Source: Leptothoe spongobia TAU-MAC 1115
Lineage (GTDB): Bacteria; Cyanobacteriota; Cyanobacteriia; Phormidesmidales; Phormidesmidaceae
Reading direction: 5' to 3'
Assembly (NCBI RefSeq): GCF_018739885.1
Contig: NZ_JADOES010000037.1
Location: 89,474-130,104, forward strand
Length of the DNA stretch: 40,631 bases
Shown: piece after piece, positions 26,739 through 34,844 of the stretch
Layout: the number at the start of each line of letters is the position of its first letter
Numbering within the stretch: position 1 is the stretch's first letter
Notes under the pieces: model-generated
Databases searched by the model: none
Told to the model about the DNA's origin: nothing
The model's input: the letters and a program-made list of their open reading frames with translations, nothing else
Made by a program: the position numbers and the translations under genes

Positions 26739-27314
26739 TTAGCCAGTCACCTGCTGAGCAACGGCAACTAATCTTTGACCGTAAAGATTTGCTGACTCTA
26801 AATCACCCGGTTCCACTTTGGCGGGAGCACCGCTCATGTCTAGATCGCTCTGGCCCATCACTCCCATAAATGAGCCGAGTCGATTGACACCAGTTTCAGG
26901 ATTGGGCATCTCTGAAGAACCGACCCAAATCATGCTGTGCTGTGCTGCATTGATAGCCATATACAGTAATGTCCCCTGTTTATCTCCACTGGGAGAGCCG
27001 GAGTGGGTAAAGCCCCCTGCAATCTTGTCTTTCCAACCTTGTTGAAACCAGGTGGCACTAGCTGCATCAATGAAGCATTTAAACTGACCGGCAATGCCTC
27101 CCATATAGGTGGGAGAGCCAAATGCAATGCCATCGGCTGTACTCAATGTGGCAAGGATGGCGTCATCTTGCCAACGACCATTGACGATTTGTTCGCCGGT
27201 GATTCGCAGTAAGTGAGGCGTACCTCCAGCCGTTTCCACTCCCTTGGCCAGTGCTTCGGCCATCTGATGGGTGTGTCCTTGGCCGGAAAAATAGACTATT
27301 GCGATCGCAACCAT
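26739..27314 (-). CDS. WrbA-like flavodoxin-fold protein (possible NAD(P)H:quinone oxidoreductase)
   Basis: This encodes 191 residues from the ATG at 27312-27314; a TTG start nine codons further up is less likely. The FMN phosphate loop is YFSGQGHTHQMAEAL at the N-terminus, where flavodoxins have TGxT-type loops. FGSPTYMGGIAGQFKCF (about 65-81) and GGFTHSGSPSGDKQGTLL (about 98-115) match the WrbA/flavodoxin-2 family. These proteins bind FMN and usually reduce quinones by two electrons, protecting against semiquinone stress. It is shorter than some WrbA proteins but complete. bioB lies downstream on the same strand beginning 203 bases away at its own start, with a GGGTTGTG/CACAACCC inverted repeat (26661-26668 and 26717-26724) between them. 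Confidence 0.85.
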   Translation of the reverse strand: MVAIAIVYFSGQGHTHQMAEALAKGVETAGGTPHLLRITGEQIVNGRWQDDAILATLSTADGIAFGSPTYMGGIAGQFKCFIDAASATWFQQGWKDKIAGGFTHSGSPSGDKQGTLLYMAINAAQHSMIWVGSSEMPNPETGVNRLGSFMGVMGQSDLDMSGAPAKVEPGDLESANLYGQRLVAVAQQVTG

Positions 27315-27499
27315 AATCAGATTGAGAAACAACTGATCCAAATTTTAAGTTCAAAAAACTCGAACTAACAGATGGTGATGTCATGGTTTCTTGATAAATT
27401 TGCTTGCAAGCGATACTCAGAGATGTGCATGCAAATTTGTTTCATTAAAGGTAACAACCAATCGCAAGGGCTATGGGCGAAATCCTCTGTATTTGGGCG

Positions 27500-28414
27500 T
27501 CACAGGATACGAATATGGTCTGCATAAGCCTTGCCCTCGGTGATATGGGCAGTTACTTCTACTTCCATCCCTCGCTCTAGTTGGACAAATACATCGTCAC
27601 CAATATATTTTTTATGAAAAATAATATCCTTTGAACCATCATGGGGAGCAATGTAGCCGTGATGGTTATTTTTTTTGAGCTTAAACAACAATTTCACCAC
27701 ACCGTTCTTTTTGATGGAGTCAGGTATCTGAATAGGAGGGATGGGAGAGGTGACAGATGGTGGTGTTGATGGGATAGACGCTTGAGTTGTTTGCTTCTCT
27801 ATGAGATAGCTAGCAGGTGGACTGGTGGGTGATATTGGTCCCTGATTTATGTTGTTGACATCGATTGTAGGAAGCTGACTATTGTCTGTACGGAGGAGAT
27901 TTAAAGCTTGATCAGGGGAGGTTTTTGGTGAATGTGATACAGGTTTATCTTCCTGGCTGATCTTGTTCTTGAGTGACAGAGTGGCCTCTGTTTTGTAGAG
28001 TGTTGGGCTTGCAGCTGTTTGATCGTGTGGATGAGAGAGTTGATGGCTGAGACTCTGAACAGCCGGGCTAGGAGAATATTTATAGTCGCTTAATAACACC
28101 CTAAAACTTGAAGGATTGTTTGCCCGGTTAGATGCTGGATTTAGAGGAGCCCTGGGACGTGTTTGAGCAGATGGACTATTGTTATTGGGCTGGGGGATAG
28201 GCTGGGGTAGGTGCTGGTTGCCTGCTTGGTTGCCTAACTGGTCAGCTGTTGGAGACTCTTGAGGTGAATAGGTGGGAATCCGTTGATTGTTGACTTCAGA
28301 CGGCGGTAACTGCCGACTCAGTGTGGGAGGATGGGGATGTTGTTGGCTGCCATTGCTGTGACCTAGTAACTGTCTCAACCAGTGCAAAAAACGCTGTATG
28401 AGTCTTTTTGCCAT
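27500..28414 (-). CDS. Disordered Pro/Ser/Gln-rich protein with a C-terminal cold-shock-like domain
   Basis: This encodes 304 residues. The first 20 (MAKRLIQRFLHWLRQLLGHS) form a basic amphipathic helix that could touch membranes or partners. Residues about 20-230 are low-complexity, rich in Pro, Ser, Gln, Thr and Asn, and probably disordered. The C-terminal 70 residues resemble a cold-shock OB fold: GVVKLLFKLKKNNHHGYIAP, then DIIFHKKYIGDDVFVQL, then VEVTAHITEGKAYADHIRIL. The usual KGFGFI/VFVH RNA-binding motifs appear as NHHGYIAP and IIFHKKY, so the core is recognisable but diverged. It probably binds single-stranded nucleic acid. It is much longer than classical cold-shock proteins of about 70 residues. 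Confidence 0.7.
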   Translation of the reverse strand: MAKRLIQRFLHWLRQLLGHSNGSQQHPHPPTLSRQLPPSEVNNQRIPTYSPQESPTADQLGNQAGNQHLPQPIPQPNNNSPSAQTRPRAPLNPASNRANNPSSFRVLLSDYKYSPSPAVQSLSHQLSHPHDQTAASPTLYKTEATLSLKNKISQEDKPVSHSPKTSPDQALNLLRTDNSQLPTIDVNNINQGPISPTSPPASYLIEKQTTQASIPSTPPSVTSPIPPIQIPDSIKKNGVVKLLFKLKKNNHHGYIAPHDGSKDIIFHKKYIGDDVFVQLERGMEVEVTAHITEGKAYADHIRIL

Positions 28415-28559
28415 GCTATCTAAGCCATAAAGTCATTTACTTATTCTACCTTTGCTATGGAGTTTCCTAAATGTTTTGCGATATAGTGCATAGCAATTAA
28501 GTTTTCCTCTAGAGAGAAGAAAACTTGTATTATGCTAGCCTGCGATTGCCTACTGTTTT

Positions 28560-29645
28560 TTAGACTTCGCCCCAGCCTGGTTGCAGGCGTTTCATGATCG
28601 GACTATAGACTTTGAAATATGCAACTGAGCCCAACTGTCGCATGAGAGCTTTGGAGGATGTGTCGGCTCCCATACAGCGTTGACAAATGGGATTAGTGAC
28701 TTTGAGTTGATTAAATCCTTGCCGGAGACCACAGGCTGGTTGCTGACTATCTAAAATCTCAGAGAGGGAGTGGTGTTTCAGGTTTCCGAGGGGTATCTGT
28801 CCATCGTAGTCTTTGCAGCAGGGAACGACTGTACCATCGTATAGAATTCCGGCTTGATCGGATGTGCCGTTGCAGTAGCCAAACTTAGCAGGGATCACTT
28901 GAGTGCTTTCTACATTTCCCCAACTGTCTAGGGGAAATGTTTCTAGAGCAAGCTTGGGGGTTAATTCAATCACTTGCCATCTACCAGGTTTGTGTCGAGC
29001 GATGCGTTGACGTAGATCATCATCACTGGGACGTTCCTTGCACCCTTCTAGGAGTCGGTCTGCCCAGGCAGTGAGTTCTTGCTGCATTTGAGCCTTGCCT
29101 TCGACCACATGCATTTGCTTGTGGGGGACTAAAAATGGATGGGGCGTGGTGTCCAAAAACTTGAGATGCACGCGAGTACTGGACTGAGAATCGGCCAGGT
29201 TAGCTTGGACGTATGCAGTGATGCCATCAAAATACTGTTCAGGTTTTAGATTGGGTGGGGCCCCACGAATAATAAATGTGTTGGGATCGGGGGTTTGTAG
29301 AGAGATAGTAACCTTCGGGATGCCTGAGCTGATGAGCTGTTGTCGATGGCTTGGGCGGATATGAAACGTGCTGCCATTAGTGGTGAGGTGTAGGTTGAGT
29401 CCCCGCTCTAAGGCCATATCAATGGCTTTGAAAATATGGGGATAGATCAGCGGTTCTCCCATCAAATGAAAGGCCACGATCTTCGCTAAATTTTGCTCAG
29501 AGATTTCATGCAGGGCTTTTTCTAAGAGTTGCAGATCCATATGGCCACGCTTACGTTCCATGATGGCATCCGGGCAAAAGTCACATTTGAAGTTACATAC
29601 GTTGGTTACTTCTAGGTGGATGCGTTCCAGGCGATAGCTGACCAT
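28560..29645 (-). CDS. Radical SAM/SPASM-domain protein
   Basis: This encodes 361 residues. The radical SAM cluster motif is VCNFKCDFC (C17, C21, C24), and the partial TIM barrel shows the LMGEPLIYP motif near 60. The C-terminal SPASM-type region has FGYCNG, then VPCCKDYDGQIPLGNL, then a final CQRCMG. This suggests one or two auxiliary iron-sulphur clusters. Family members modify peptides or proteins, or act in cofactor synthesis. No precursor peptide gene was recognised beside it. It starts 216 bases from a divergent 72-residue gene, so both promoters lie in that gap. Confidence 0.88.
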   Translation of the reverse strand: MVSYRLERIHLEVTNVCNFKCDFCPDAIMERKRGHMDLQLLEKALHEISEQNLAKIVAFHLMGEPLIYPHIFKAIDMALERGLNLHLTTNGSTFHIRPSHRQQLISSGIPKVTISLQTPDPNTFIIRGAPPNLKPEQYFDGITAYVQANLADSQSSTRVHLKFLDTTPHPFLVPHKQMHVVEGKAQMQQELTAWADRLLEGCKERPSDDDLRQRIARHKPGRWQVIELTPKLALETFPLDSWGNVESTQVIPAKFGYCNGTSDQAGILYDGTVVPCCKDYDGQIPLGNLKHHSLSEILDSQQPACGLRQGFNQLKVTNPICQRCMGADTSSKALMRQLGSVAYFKVYSPIMKRLQPGWGEV

Positions 29646-29861
29646 TGCAAAGGCGATTTTTAGAGGATCATTATAAAGTCGCCTCAGCTTAGCAGTGGTG
29701 TGTGAAAGTTAGCTGAGAAGTTTGTAGGGATGTAAACGAATCTGGACTATGGCTACGGGGATCAAGGGGCTTTGGGGTAAGGAGATTAAGCTTTTTGGGA
29801 GAGTCCTGATAGGGGGCAAAAGTTGGCTCTAGCCTGAGGAAGAATCTTTTTTAGGCAAGTT

Positions 29862-30080
29862 ATGACTGTATCGACAGCGACAGATGATTTGAAGGCTCTT
29901 TCTGAATCAGATCGGATTGATTTGCTCAAGGGTTATGCTGAGCAAGACGCTATTTTTGGGAGTCCTAATCCTCGTTATAAGCAGTGCAAGGTCTATTGCG
30001 ATCGCTACCTCAATATCCGCGTTCAAATGGTGGGTACCGATGGTCTGACCGATGCCGATTGGGATTTGACCATTTTTTAA
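29862..30080 (+). CDS. Small hypothetical protein, 72 residues
   Basis: The family is not recognised. It is a soluble, acidic protein with an N-terminal helix (about 8-30) followed by a segment with aromatic and Cys residues (RYKQCKVYCDRYLNIRVQM). It contains a HIP1 site near 29998 in the coding frame and good codon use, which supports a resident gene. It runs in the same direction as the 191-residue gene 69 bases downstream and may be co-transcribed with it. Confidence 0.65.
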   Translation: MTVSTATDDLKALSESDRIDLLKGYAEQDAIFGSPNPRYKQCKVYCDRYLNIRVQMVGTDGLTDADWDLTIF

Positions 30081-30149
30081 CCCTTAACAGGCCAGTTAGC
30101 CAGGGGCAAGCGGGCGTAAAATTAGCATCACCGCTCCTGGCTAAACATA

Positions 30150-30725
30150 ATGAACGAGAATGCAGCTGTTTTAGATCAAGCCGTCACGGCTCAGCAGACA
30201 GGCTCTTCTATGCCTCCCAAGGCCTCAGATTTAGTCACCACCCTACAGGCTACAGAAAAGAGCACCAAAACGAACTATGTCCTGAACGATCTGGCGGGCA
30301 CCTGGCGTCTATGCTTTATCACGGGTACCAAAAAGACTCGTCAAAAAGCAGGTGTAGCCCTGGGGGCAGGTCGTTACTTGCCTAAACTGATCAAGATTCA
30401 GCTGGAGTATCAGGCTAGCAGTGACGATCGGGGGGTAGTTCACAACTCCGTGGGGTTAGGGCCGCTGAAATTAGCGTTAACAGGACCGGTTAAATTTTGG
30501 TCAAAAGCTCGGTGCCTAGCGTTTGACTTTACACAAATGCAGGTTTCCATGGGTGGTTTCACCGTTTACCAGGGACGCATTAAGCCGGAGGAAGCTAACC
30601 AAGAGTTTTATCAGCAACCGCTTAAGGAGCAAGCGTTTTTCAAATACTTTTGGGTGACAGAACAAGGGATTGCCGCCCGTGGACGAGGCGGTGGGTTAGC
30701 TCTTTGGTATCGCGAAGAAGGCTAA
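30150..30725 (+). CDS. Possible PAP/fibrillin-like protein (plastid lipid-associated type)
   Basis: This encodes 191 residues with no signal peptide. After a polar N-terminus of about 45 residues come LNDLAGTWRLCFITGTKKTR, GVALGAGRYLPKLIKIQLEY, GLGPLKLALTGPVKFWSKA, LAFDFTQMQVSMGG and, near the end, IAARGRGGGLALW. The order GTWRL at the start and a Gly/Arg-rich closing strand is reminiscent of the lipocalin-like fibrillin family, which associates with thylakoid lipids. That match is by eye and may be wrong; otherwise it is a conserved cyanobacterial protein of unknown role. It ends just before a strong bidirectional terminator, convergent with acsF. Confidence 0.6.
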   Translation: MNENAAVLDQAVTAQQTGSSMPPKASDLVTTLQATEKSTKTNYVLNDLAGTWRLCFITGTKKTRQKAGVALGAGRYLPKLIKIQLEYQASSDDRGVVHNSVGLGPLKLALTGPVKFWSKARCLAFDFTQMQVSMGGFTVYQGRIKPEEANQEFYQQPLKEQAFFKYFWVTEQGIAARGRGGGLALWYREEG

Positions 30726-30731
30726 ACGCAA

Positions 30732-30764
30732 AGAAACCAGGCTTTTCAAAAAAGCCTGGTTTCT
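30732..30764. terminator. Bidirectional intrinsic terminator
   Basis: AGAAACCAGGCTTTT (30732-30746) and AAAAGCCTGGTTTCT (30750-30764) form a perfect 15-base-pair stem with a three-base loop. The stem's own T-rich and A-rich ends supply U tracts in both directions. It lies between the convergent 191-residue gene and acsF, as expected for a shared terminator. Confidence 0.85.
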
Positions 30765-30789
30765 AACGTTGGTTCAAACAGCCCGGTTT

Positions 30790-31878
30790 CTAGCGAACAA
30801 CGCCGCGAGCAGGGGCCATATCAATGGGCTTCATGAAGTACAGCTGAATCATTTTCACACCAATAGTGGCGATGTGAGGAAGCTGACGGAGCAGCTTCAA
30901 AGGCTTAGGCTGTTCAGCTTTGCCAATCTTAGAGACTTCCAAGCTAGCATCGGATGCGGTATCCAAATGCTTGAAGAAGTCAGGATGCTCCACATTGAGC
31001 ATGATGGGGAAGACCTTCGCGGCAGACTCATTGGTCTTCTTAATCACGTGAATGTCATATTCACGGGCATCTAGACCTAGAGAGGCATAGAAGCCACTGC
31101 GCTGAATATCATTCAGGAACATGGTGGCGAATACGGATAGCAGGAAGAACCGACACCAGAGCTTAGCTTTCCAGTCGTTTAGGAACTGGGGCTGGGCCTT
31201 CATGATGGCGGAGAAGAAATCACCGTGGCGGTTCTCATCCTGACACCAGTTCTCAAAGAACTGGAAAATGGGATAGATCCGGTTCTCGGGATGGGAATCC
31301 AGGTGACGGAAAATAGTGATGTAGCGCCAGTAGCCAATCTTCTCAGACAGGTAAGTGGCGTAGAAGATGAACTTGGGCTTGAAGAAGGTATAGCTCTTGC
31401 TCTTGGTCAAGAAGCCCAGGTCTAACTGCAGGTTGAAGTCGGACATTGCCTTGTTCAAAAAGCCTGCGTGGCGAGCTTCGTCGCGGGACATCAAGTTAAA
31501 GCCTTCAGCTAGAAGAGGATTTTTGTCCTTGAGACGACGACCTAGTTCTTTGTAAAGCAGGAATCCAGAAAACTCAGCAGTACAGGAACGCTCTAAAAAC
31601 TCAATAAACAGTTCTCGGGTTTTACCATCAATGTGCTCCCAAGACTGGTCAAACACATCAGTCCGCACGAAGTGGTGGCGGTTATAGTCTGCACGAAACT
31701 CTTCGATGATAGCTCGTACCTCATCCTCATTGACGGACATGTCCATTTTGGCCATTTCGTCAAAGTCAGTGGTATAGAAGCGGGGGGTGAGGAGCGTGTC
31801 CTTTGAAGGTGCCTTAACCCCAGGCCGCAGCTCATCAAGTTGAGTATTTTCCTGAGGTTTCCTTAGGGAATCTACCAT
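30790..31878 (-). CDS. acsF: Mg-protoporphyrin IX monomethyl ester oxidative cyclase
   Basis: This encodes 362 residues, the expected length of AcsF/ChlE. The di-iron site is visible as a four-helix-bundle pattern: E102 in AEFSGFLLY, E134-A-R-H137 (SRDEARHAGF), E179 in LSEKIGYWRY, and E215-N-R-H218 (CQDENRHGDFF). The enzyme forms the fifth ring of chlorophyll from Mg-protoporphyrin IX monomethyl ester using oxygen. It acts at the membrane surface together with small accessory proteins not seen here. The leader contains a long-range inverted repeat (31943-31951 with 31993-32001). Presence of acsF places the organism among chlorophyll-making aerobes. The stop is 25 bases from the bidirectional terminator. 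Confidence 0.97.
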   Translation of the reverse strand: MVDSLRKPQENTQLDELRPGVKAPSKDTLLTPRFYTTDFDEMAKMDMSVNEDEVRAIIEEFRADYNRHHFVRTDVFDQSWEHIDGKTRELFIEFLERSCTAEFSGFLLYKELGRRLKDKNPLLAEGFNLMSRDEARHAGFLNKAMSDFNLQLDLGFLTKSKSYTFFKPKFIFYATYLSEKIGYWRYITIFRHLDSHPENRIYPIFQFFENWCQDENRHGDFFSAIMKAQPQFLNDWKAKLWCRFFLLSVFATMFLNDIQRSGFYASLGLDAREYDIHVIKKTNESAAKVFPIMLNVEHPDFFKHLDTASDASLEVSKIGKAEQPKPLKLLRQLPHIATIGVKMIQLYFMKPIDMAPARGVVR

Positions 31879-31942
31879 GAGTCCTCTATCAAGATATTTA
31901 TGGTCAACGCGCTATGAAACCGCATTATTAATTAAACCTTGC

Positions 31943-32001
31943 CCACGTCCAGAACTGGAGTTTTTCCGTAGAAGAAGCTACAGGTTTCAACTTGGACGTG
32001 G
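31943..32001 (-). promoter_or_regulatory. Inverted repeat in the acsF upstream region
   Basis: CCACGTCCA (31943-31951) and TGGACGTGG (31993-32001) are perfect complements separated by 41 bases, lying 65-123 bases before the acsF start. They could pair in an RNA leader or mark two operator half-sites. No known regulator motif was recognised. Confidence 0.35.
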
Positions 32002-32062
32002 TTTATGTCGGGCCAGTCAATCGATAGAAAACTGGCATCGTACGTGGATATTAGTCTACCAA

Positions 32063-32083
32063 GGCTGCTCACTTCGAGCAGCC
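32063..32083 (-). terminator. Hairpin after the M48 protease gene
   Basis: GGCTGCTC (32063-32070) and GAGCAGCC (32076-32083) pair perfectly around a five-base loop. It lies about 95 bases after the protease stop in the direction of transcription and upstream of acsF. There is no U-run, so termination is only one possibility. Confidence 0.4.
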
Positions 32084-32137
32084 TGTAGGTAACGAATAGG
32101 TTACATTTCGCAATGTTTAAGAGAGCGATAAATGTAG

Positions 32138-32156
32138 GGTGGGCACTGGCCACCAT
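32138..32156. repeat. Short palindromic repeat, copy in the spacer
   Basis: The 19 bases GGTGGGCACTGGCCACCAT match 37018-37036 (inside the GH116 gene) at 18 of 19 positions. The core is a near-perfect palindrome. It may be one member of a short interspersed palindromic family. Confidence 0.45.
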
Positions 32157-32177
32157 TGCGACACACATTCTGTTGGC

Positions 32178-33983
32178 CTAGCGATCTACATCGGTCGAAG
32201 CGGGTTCTTCCATTAATTCATCTGGATTTTCGGTGGCTGCTTCCTGCTCTTCTTTAACTTCTTCGACTGCTGCTTCGATGTCTTCGTCATTAGCGACGGG
32301 CTCGTCTTCATCAGGTTTTCCGTTGGCAGCTTCATGGGCGGCAAGTTCTGCCTCTGCCCTTTTCTGTATAGCTTCGTGACCCAGTACACCTTCATAGGCA
32401 TAGCGGTTGTAGCCACCATTTTCGACAATGGCTTGGAGATAATCCACCCGGTCTTGGGGGGCTGGGTGGGAGGCTAGCCAGGGGATAACTTGGCGGTCGC
32501 CATAGCGATTGTCTAAGGCCAGCATGAGACCGTGCATGCCATCGGCGGCATAGCCACTAGACGCCAAAATCTGGGTGCCGACGATATCGGCCTGCCGCTC
32601 CATCTGGCGAGAATAACCGGACACAATGGCATTGGTGACTAGGCCCGGTAAAGGCAAGTACTGGGTCAGACTGGCGGTGAGGTTGCCTCGGGTCACTAGC
32701 TGAAACCCATGGGATAAAACCGCATGGGATATTTCATGGCCTAGCAGACCGGCTAATTCTGCTTCGGAGTCTGTGTCAAGAATGGCTCCAGCATTGACGA
32801 AGATTTTGCCACCGGGTAAGGCAAAGGCATTGAGTTCTGGGTCGAGGACGACGTCAAAGGTGTAGTCAAAATCATCTCGACCGGCGGAGGCGGCGAGTCG
32901 ATTGCCGATGTCGCGTACATAGGCGAGGGTTTCTTCGTCCTCGGAAAGGGGCAGTTGTTTGCGGGCTGAGTTAGCGACGGATTCTCCGAGAGATTTTTCG
33001 CCTTGAAGTAGGATGATGCTGGAGTTAAGGGCCGTAAATGGACCGTATAGCCCACCGGTCAGGATATAGCCTGCGGCTCCAGTAAAAATGTTTGCGATCG
33101 CATTATTCCGAATGCGGGCATTAGTCGCAGACTTAAACCGATCCAGATTTTCATCAGCGAGGCCAGCATATCGCTCAGCCTCAGGATGGTCGGCATTGAG
33201 TAAGGAAAACTGCCGCGATGCAATAGAGGCCTCGATCCATTCTTCCTGGGTCATCATCAGCTCAATCTGGGCACTGAGCAAATCCGGGTCATAGGGGTAG
33301 AGGGTGAGGGCCTTTTCCAAGACCATCTCAGCATCATCGACACGCTCGTAAGCCTGTAGCCGCTCGGCATAACGTAAATGCCCAGGAATAAAGGCTGGGA
33401 TCTCTTTAGTCAGTAACCCAAGGGGTACTAATGTTTGGGACTCTCGCCCAGCTTCAATTCCACGGGTAGACTCACGCCAGTAAACTGCCCCTCCGGGCGA
33501 TAGCTGCTCCGGGTCAGTGAAGGGCTGGGCCGGGATGTCTTCCAGGTCCTCCTCATCTCGCCAACCAAAGGTTTTCGCCTCGCGGTAGAGTTCTTCGGCA
33601 GCGGCGATATCACCGTCTAGATAAAGCCGATCTGCTTCGATGATTAGCTCCCGTTGGAACCAGGTTTCCTGTTCCAGAGCGGCAGCTTCTGGATCGTATT
33701 CTGCTGCTGCCTCTTCAGACACCTCTTCTGTGGCTTGCTCATCAGTTGTGTCAGACCCCTCTATTGTTTCTGTGGCATCTGTTTCTGTGACATCATCGTT
33801 GACCTCTTCTGCAGAAGGTTCCACCGTTGCCTCTGGGGTATCCGTTGCCTCGGCATTACCAGTCTGCACAATATGCTCAGGACGCTCAGGTGTTGCGGTA
33901 CGACCTGGCATGACTGGACTGAGGAGTAGCGTAATACTGAAACCCACTGCTAGGAGCAGGGCAAAACGTTTGTGTGCCTTCAT
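32178..33983 (-). CDS. M48-family metalloprotease with a TPR-like N-terminal region
   Basis: This encodes 601 residues from the ATG at 33981-33983, which starts MKAHKRFALLLAVGF, a clear signal peptide; the frame continues 12 codons upstream without making biological sense. Residues about 30-100 are Glu/Thr/Ala-rich and probably disordered. About 100-270 contain helical repeats (AEELYREAKTFGW, YAERLQAYERVDDAEMVLEKALTLYP) resembling TPRs. The zinc site is HEISH (H416, E417, H420) with third ligand E462 in MERQADIVG. This is the layout of exported BepA/YfgC-like or Ste24-like proteases that work on outer-membrane assembly or protein quality control. The tail is again acidic. Substrate and site (periplasm or thylakoid lumen) are inferred. 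Confidence 0.88.
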   Translation of the reverse strand: MKAHKRFALLLAVGFSITLLLSPVMPGRTATPERPEHIVQTGNAEATDTPEATVEPSAEEVNDDVTETDATETIEGSDTTDEQATEEVSEEAAAEYDPEAAALEQETWFQRELIIEADRLYLDGDIAAAEELYREAKTFGWRDEEDLEDIPAQPFTDPEQLSPGGAVYWRESTRGIEAGRESQTLVPLGLLTKEIPAFIPGHLRYAERLQAYERVDDAEMVLEKALTLYPYDPDLLSAQIELMMTQEEWIEASIASRQFSLLNADHPEAERYAGLADENLDRFKSATNARIRNNAIANIFTGAAGYILTGGLYGPFTALNSSIILLQGEKSLGESVANSARKQLPLSEDEETLAYVRDIGNRLAASAGRDDFDYTFDVVLDPELNAFALPGGKIFVNAGAILDTDSEAELAGLLGHEISHAVLSHGFQLVTRGNLTASLTQYLPLPGLVTNAIVSGYSRQMERQADIVGTQILASSGYAADGMHGLMLALDNRYGDRQVIPWLASHPAPQDRVDYLQAIVENGGYNRYAYEGVLGHEAIQKRAEAELAAHEAANGKPDEDEPVANDEDIEAAVEEVKEEQEAATENPDELMEEPASTDVDR

Positions 33984-34103
33984 GGTGGATCCGGAATAAC
34001 AGGGGGAACGACACCGCATCAGGGTGCCCTTATGGGATTATTCTGACAAATCTCCCCTGATATGACCTGAGCAAAAGCGCTTGTGTAACCTTTATTGATG
34101 TGA

Positions 34104-34137
34104 TTGAGCGATTTGCTGGCCTATGAAAATCGCTCAA
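34104..34137. promoter_or_regulatory. Inverted repeat in the divergent protease/DUF4079 promoter region
   Basis: TTGAGCGATTT (34104-34114) and AAATCGCTCAA (34127-34137) are perfect complements separated by 12 bases. It is placed between two divergent starts (33983 leftward and 34205 rightward), so it could be an operator for both genes or a leader hairpin. Confidence 0.4.
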
Positions 34138-34204
34138 CTACGACGGCGAAATTGGAGTGATCGCAATATACTAAGTTTTATGACGCGTTGTTAATTCACC
34201 CAAC

Positions 34205-34690
34205 ATGAGCCCTGAGACGATTGAGGTAATTAAGCCTTATTTAAACTTTATTCATCCTGTCATGATGTGGGTCTTGTTTGGTCTGATGATCTATGCCATG
34301 CATCTTGGCATTCAAAGCCGTAAGGTTCGCTACGCTAGCGGTCAAGAAAAAAAGGCGTTGATCAAGGGCAAGTTCACCCTTAAACATCATCAGCTGGGTT
34401 CGATTATTTTGGCGCTGATGGTGCTGGGTACCATCGGTGCGATGGCTGTAACTTATATCAATAATGCCAAGCTGTTTATGGGGCCGCACTTATTAGCCGG
34501 TCTGGGGATGACTGGGCTGATTGCGATCGCAGCTGCTTTGGTTCCCTTTATGCAGCGGGGGAGTGAAACCGCTCGTTTAGCGCACATCAGTCTCAATGTT
34601 GTGCTGGTGGGTCTCTTTGGCTGGCAAGCAATTACCGGTATGCAGATCATGCAGCGCATTTTAGAAAAATCGTTTGGCATTGTTTTTTAG
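34205..34690 (+). CDS. DUF4079 membrane protein
   Basis: This encodes 161 residues with four membrane helices: FIHPVMMWVLFGLMIYAMHLG, LGSIILALMVLGTIGAMAV, GLGMTGLIAIAAALVPF and LNVVLVGLFGWQAITGMQI. Conserved His residues at the helix ends (H17, the KHHQ pair near 60, H97 and H127) resemble a cytochrome b561-like heme arrangement. That is the usual interpretation of DUF4079, which is common in cyanobacteria and plants. The function is not known; a redox role in thylakoid or plasma membrane is an inference. The start ATG lies within CACCCAACATGAGC, with no strong ribosome binding site. Confidence 0.8.
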   Translation: MSPETIEVIKPYLNFIHPVMMWVLFGLMIYAMHLGIQSRKVRYASGQEKKALIKGKFTLKHHQLGSIILALMVLGTIGAMAVTYINNAKLFMGPHLLAGLGMTGLIAIAAALVPFMQRGSETARLAHISLNVVLVGLFGWQAITGMQIMQRILEKSFGIVF

Positions 34691-34691
34691 G

Positions 34692-34841
34692 GTGTCATTT
34701 TGCGCCGGATCCCTTAAACCTGTGATTTGGATATGTGAACAAGGGGCAGGCCATACCCGTCAAGACTGGCACCCTGATATTCCCGGCGGCACCTTAGTCG
34801 AGCAGCAGGAAGACTGGAGTCTTTGGGCGGTGGGGGACTAG
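34692..34841 (+). CDS. Possible 49-residue small protein
   Basis: The GTG at 34692 opens a frame to the TAG at 34839-34841 (49 residues), with coding-like composition in the second half (PVIWICEQGAGHTRQDW, then HPDIPGGTLVEQQEDW). It begins two bases after the DUF4079 stop and ends four bases before the end of the convergent GIY-YIG gene. An inner GTG at 34722 would give 39 residues starting at the Trp/Cys-rich part. The family is not recognised. It may be a small partner of DUF4079 or a remnant. Confidence 0.3.
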   Translation: MSFCAGSLKPVIWICEQGAGHTRQDWHPDIPGGTLVEQQEDWSLWAVGD

Positions 34842-34844
34842 GAG

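Noticed and set aside
30769..31074. Plus-strand ORF opposite the end of acsF
   Set aside because: It begins in the terminator and mirrors acsF.
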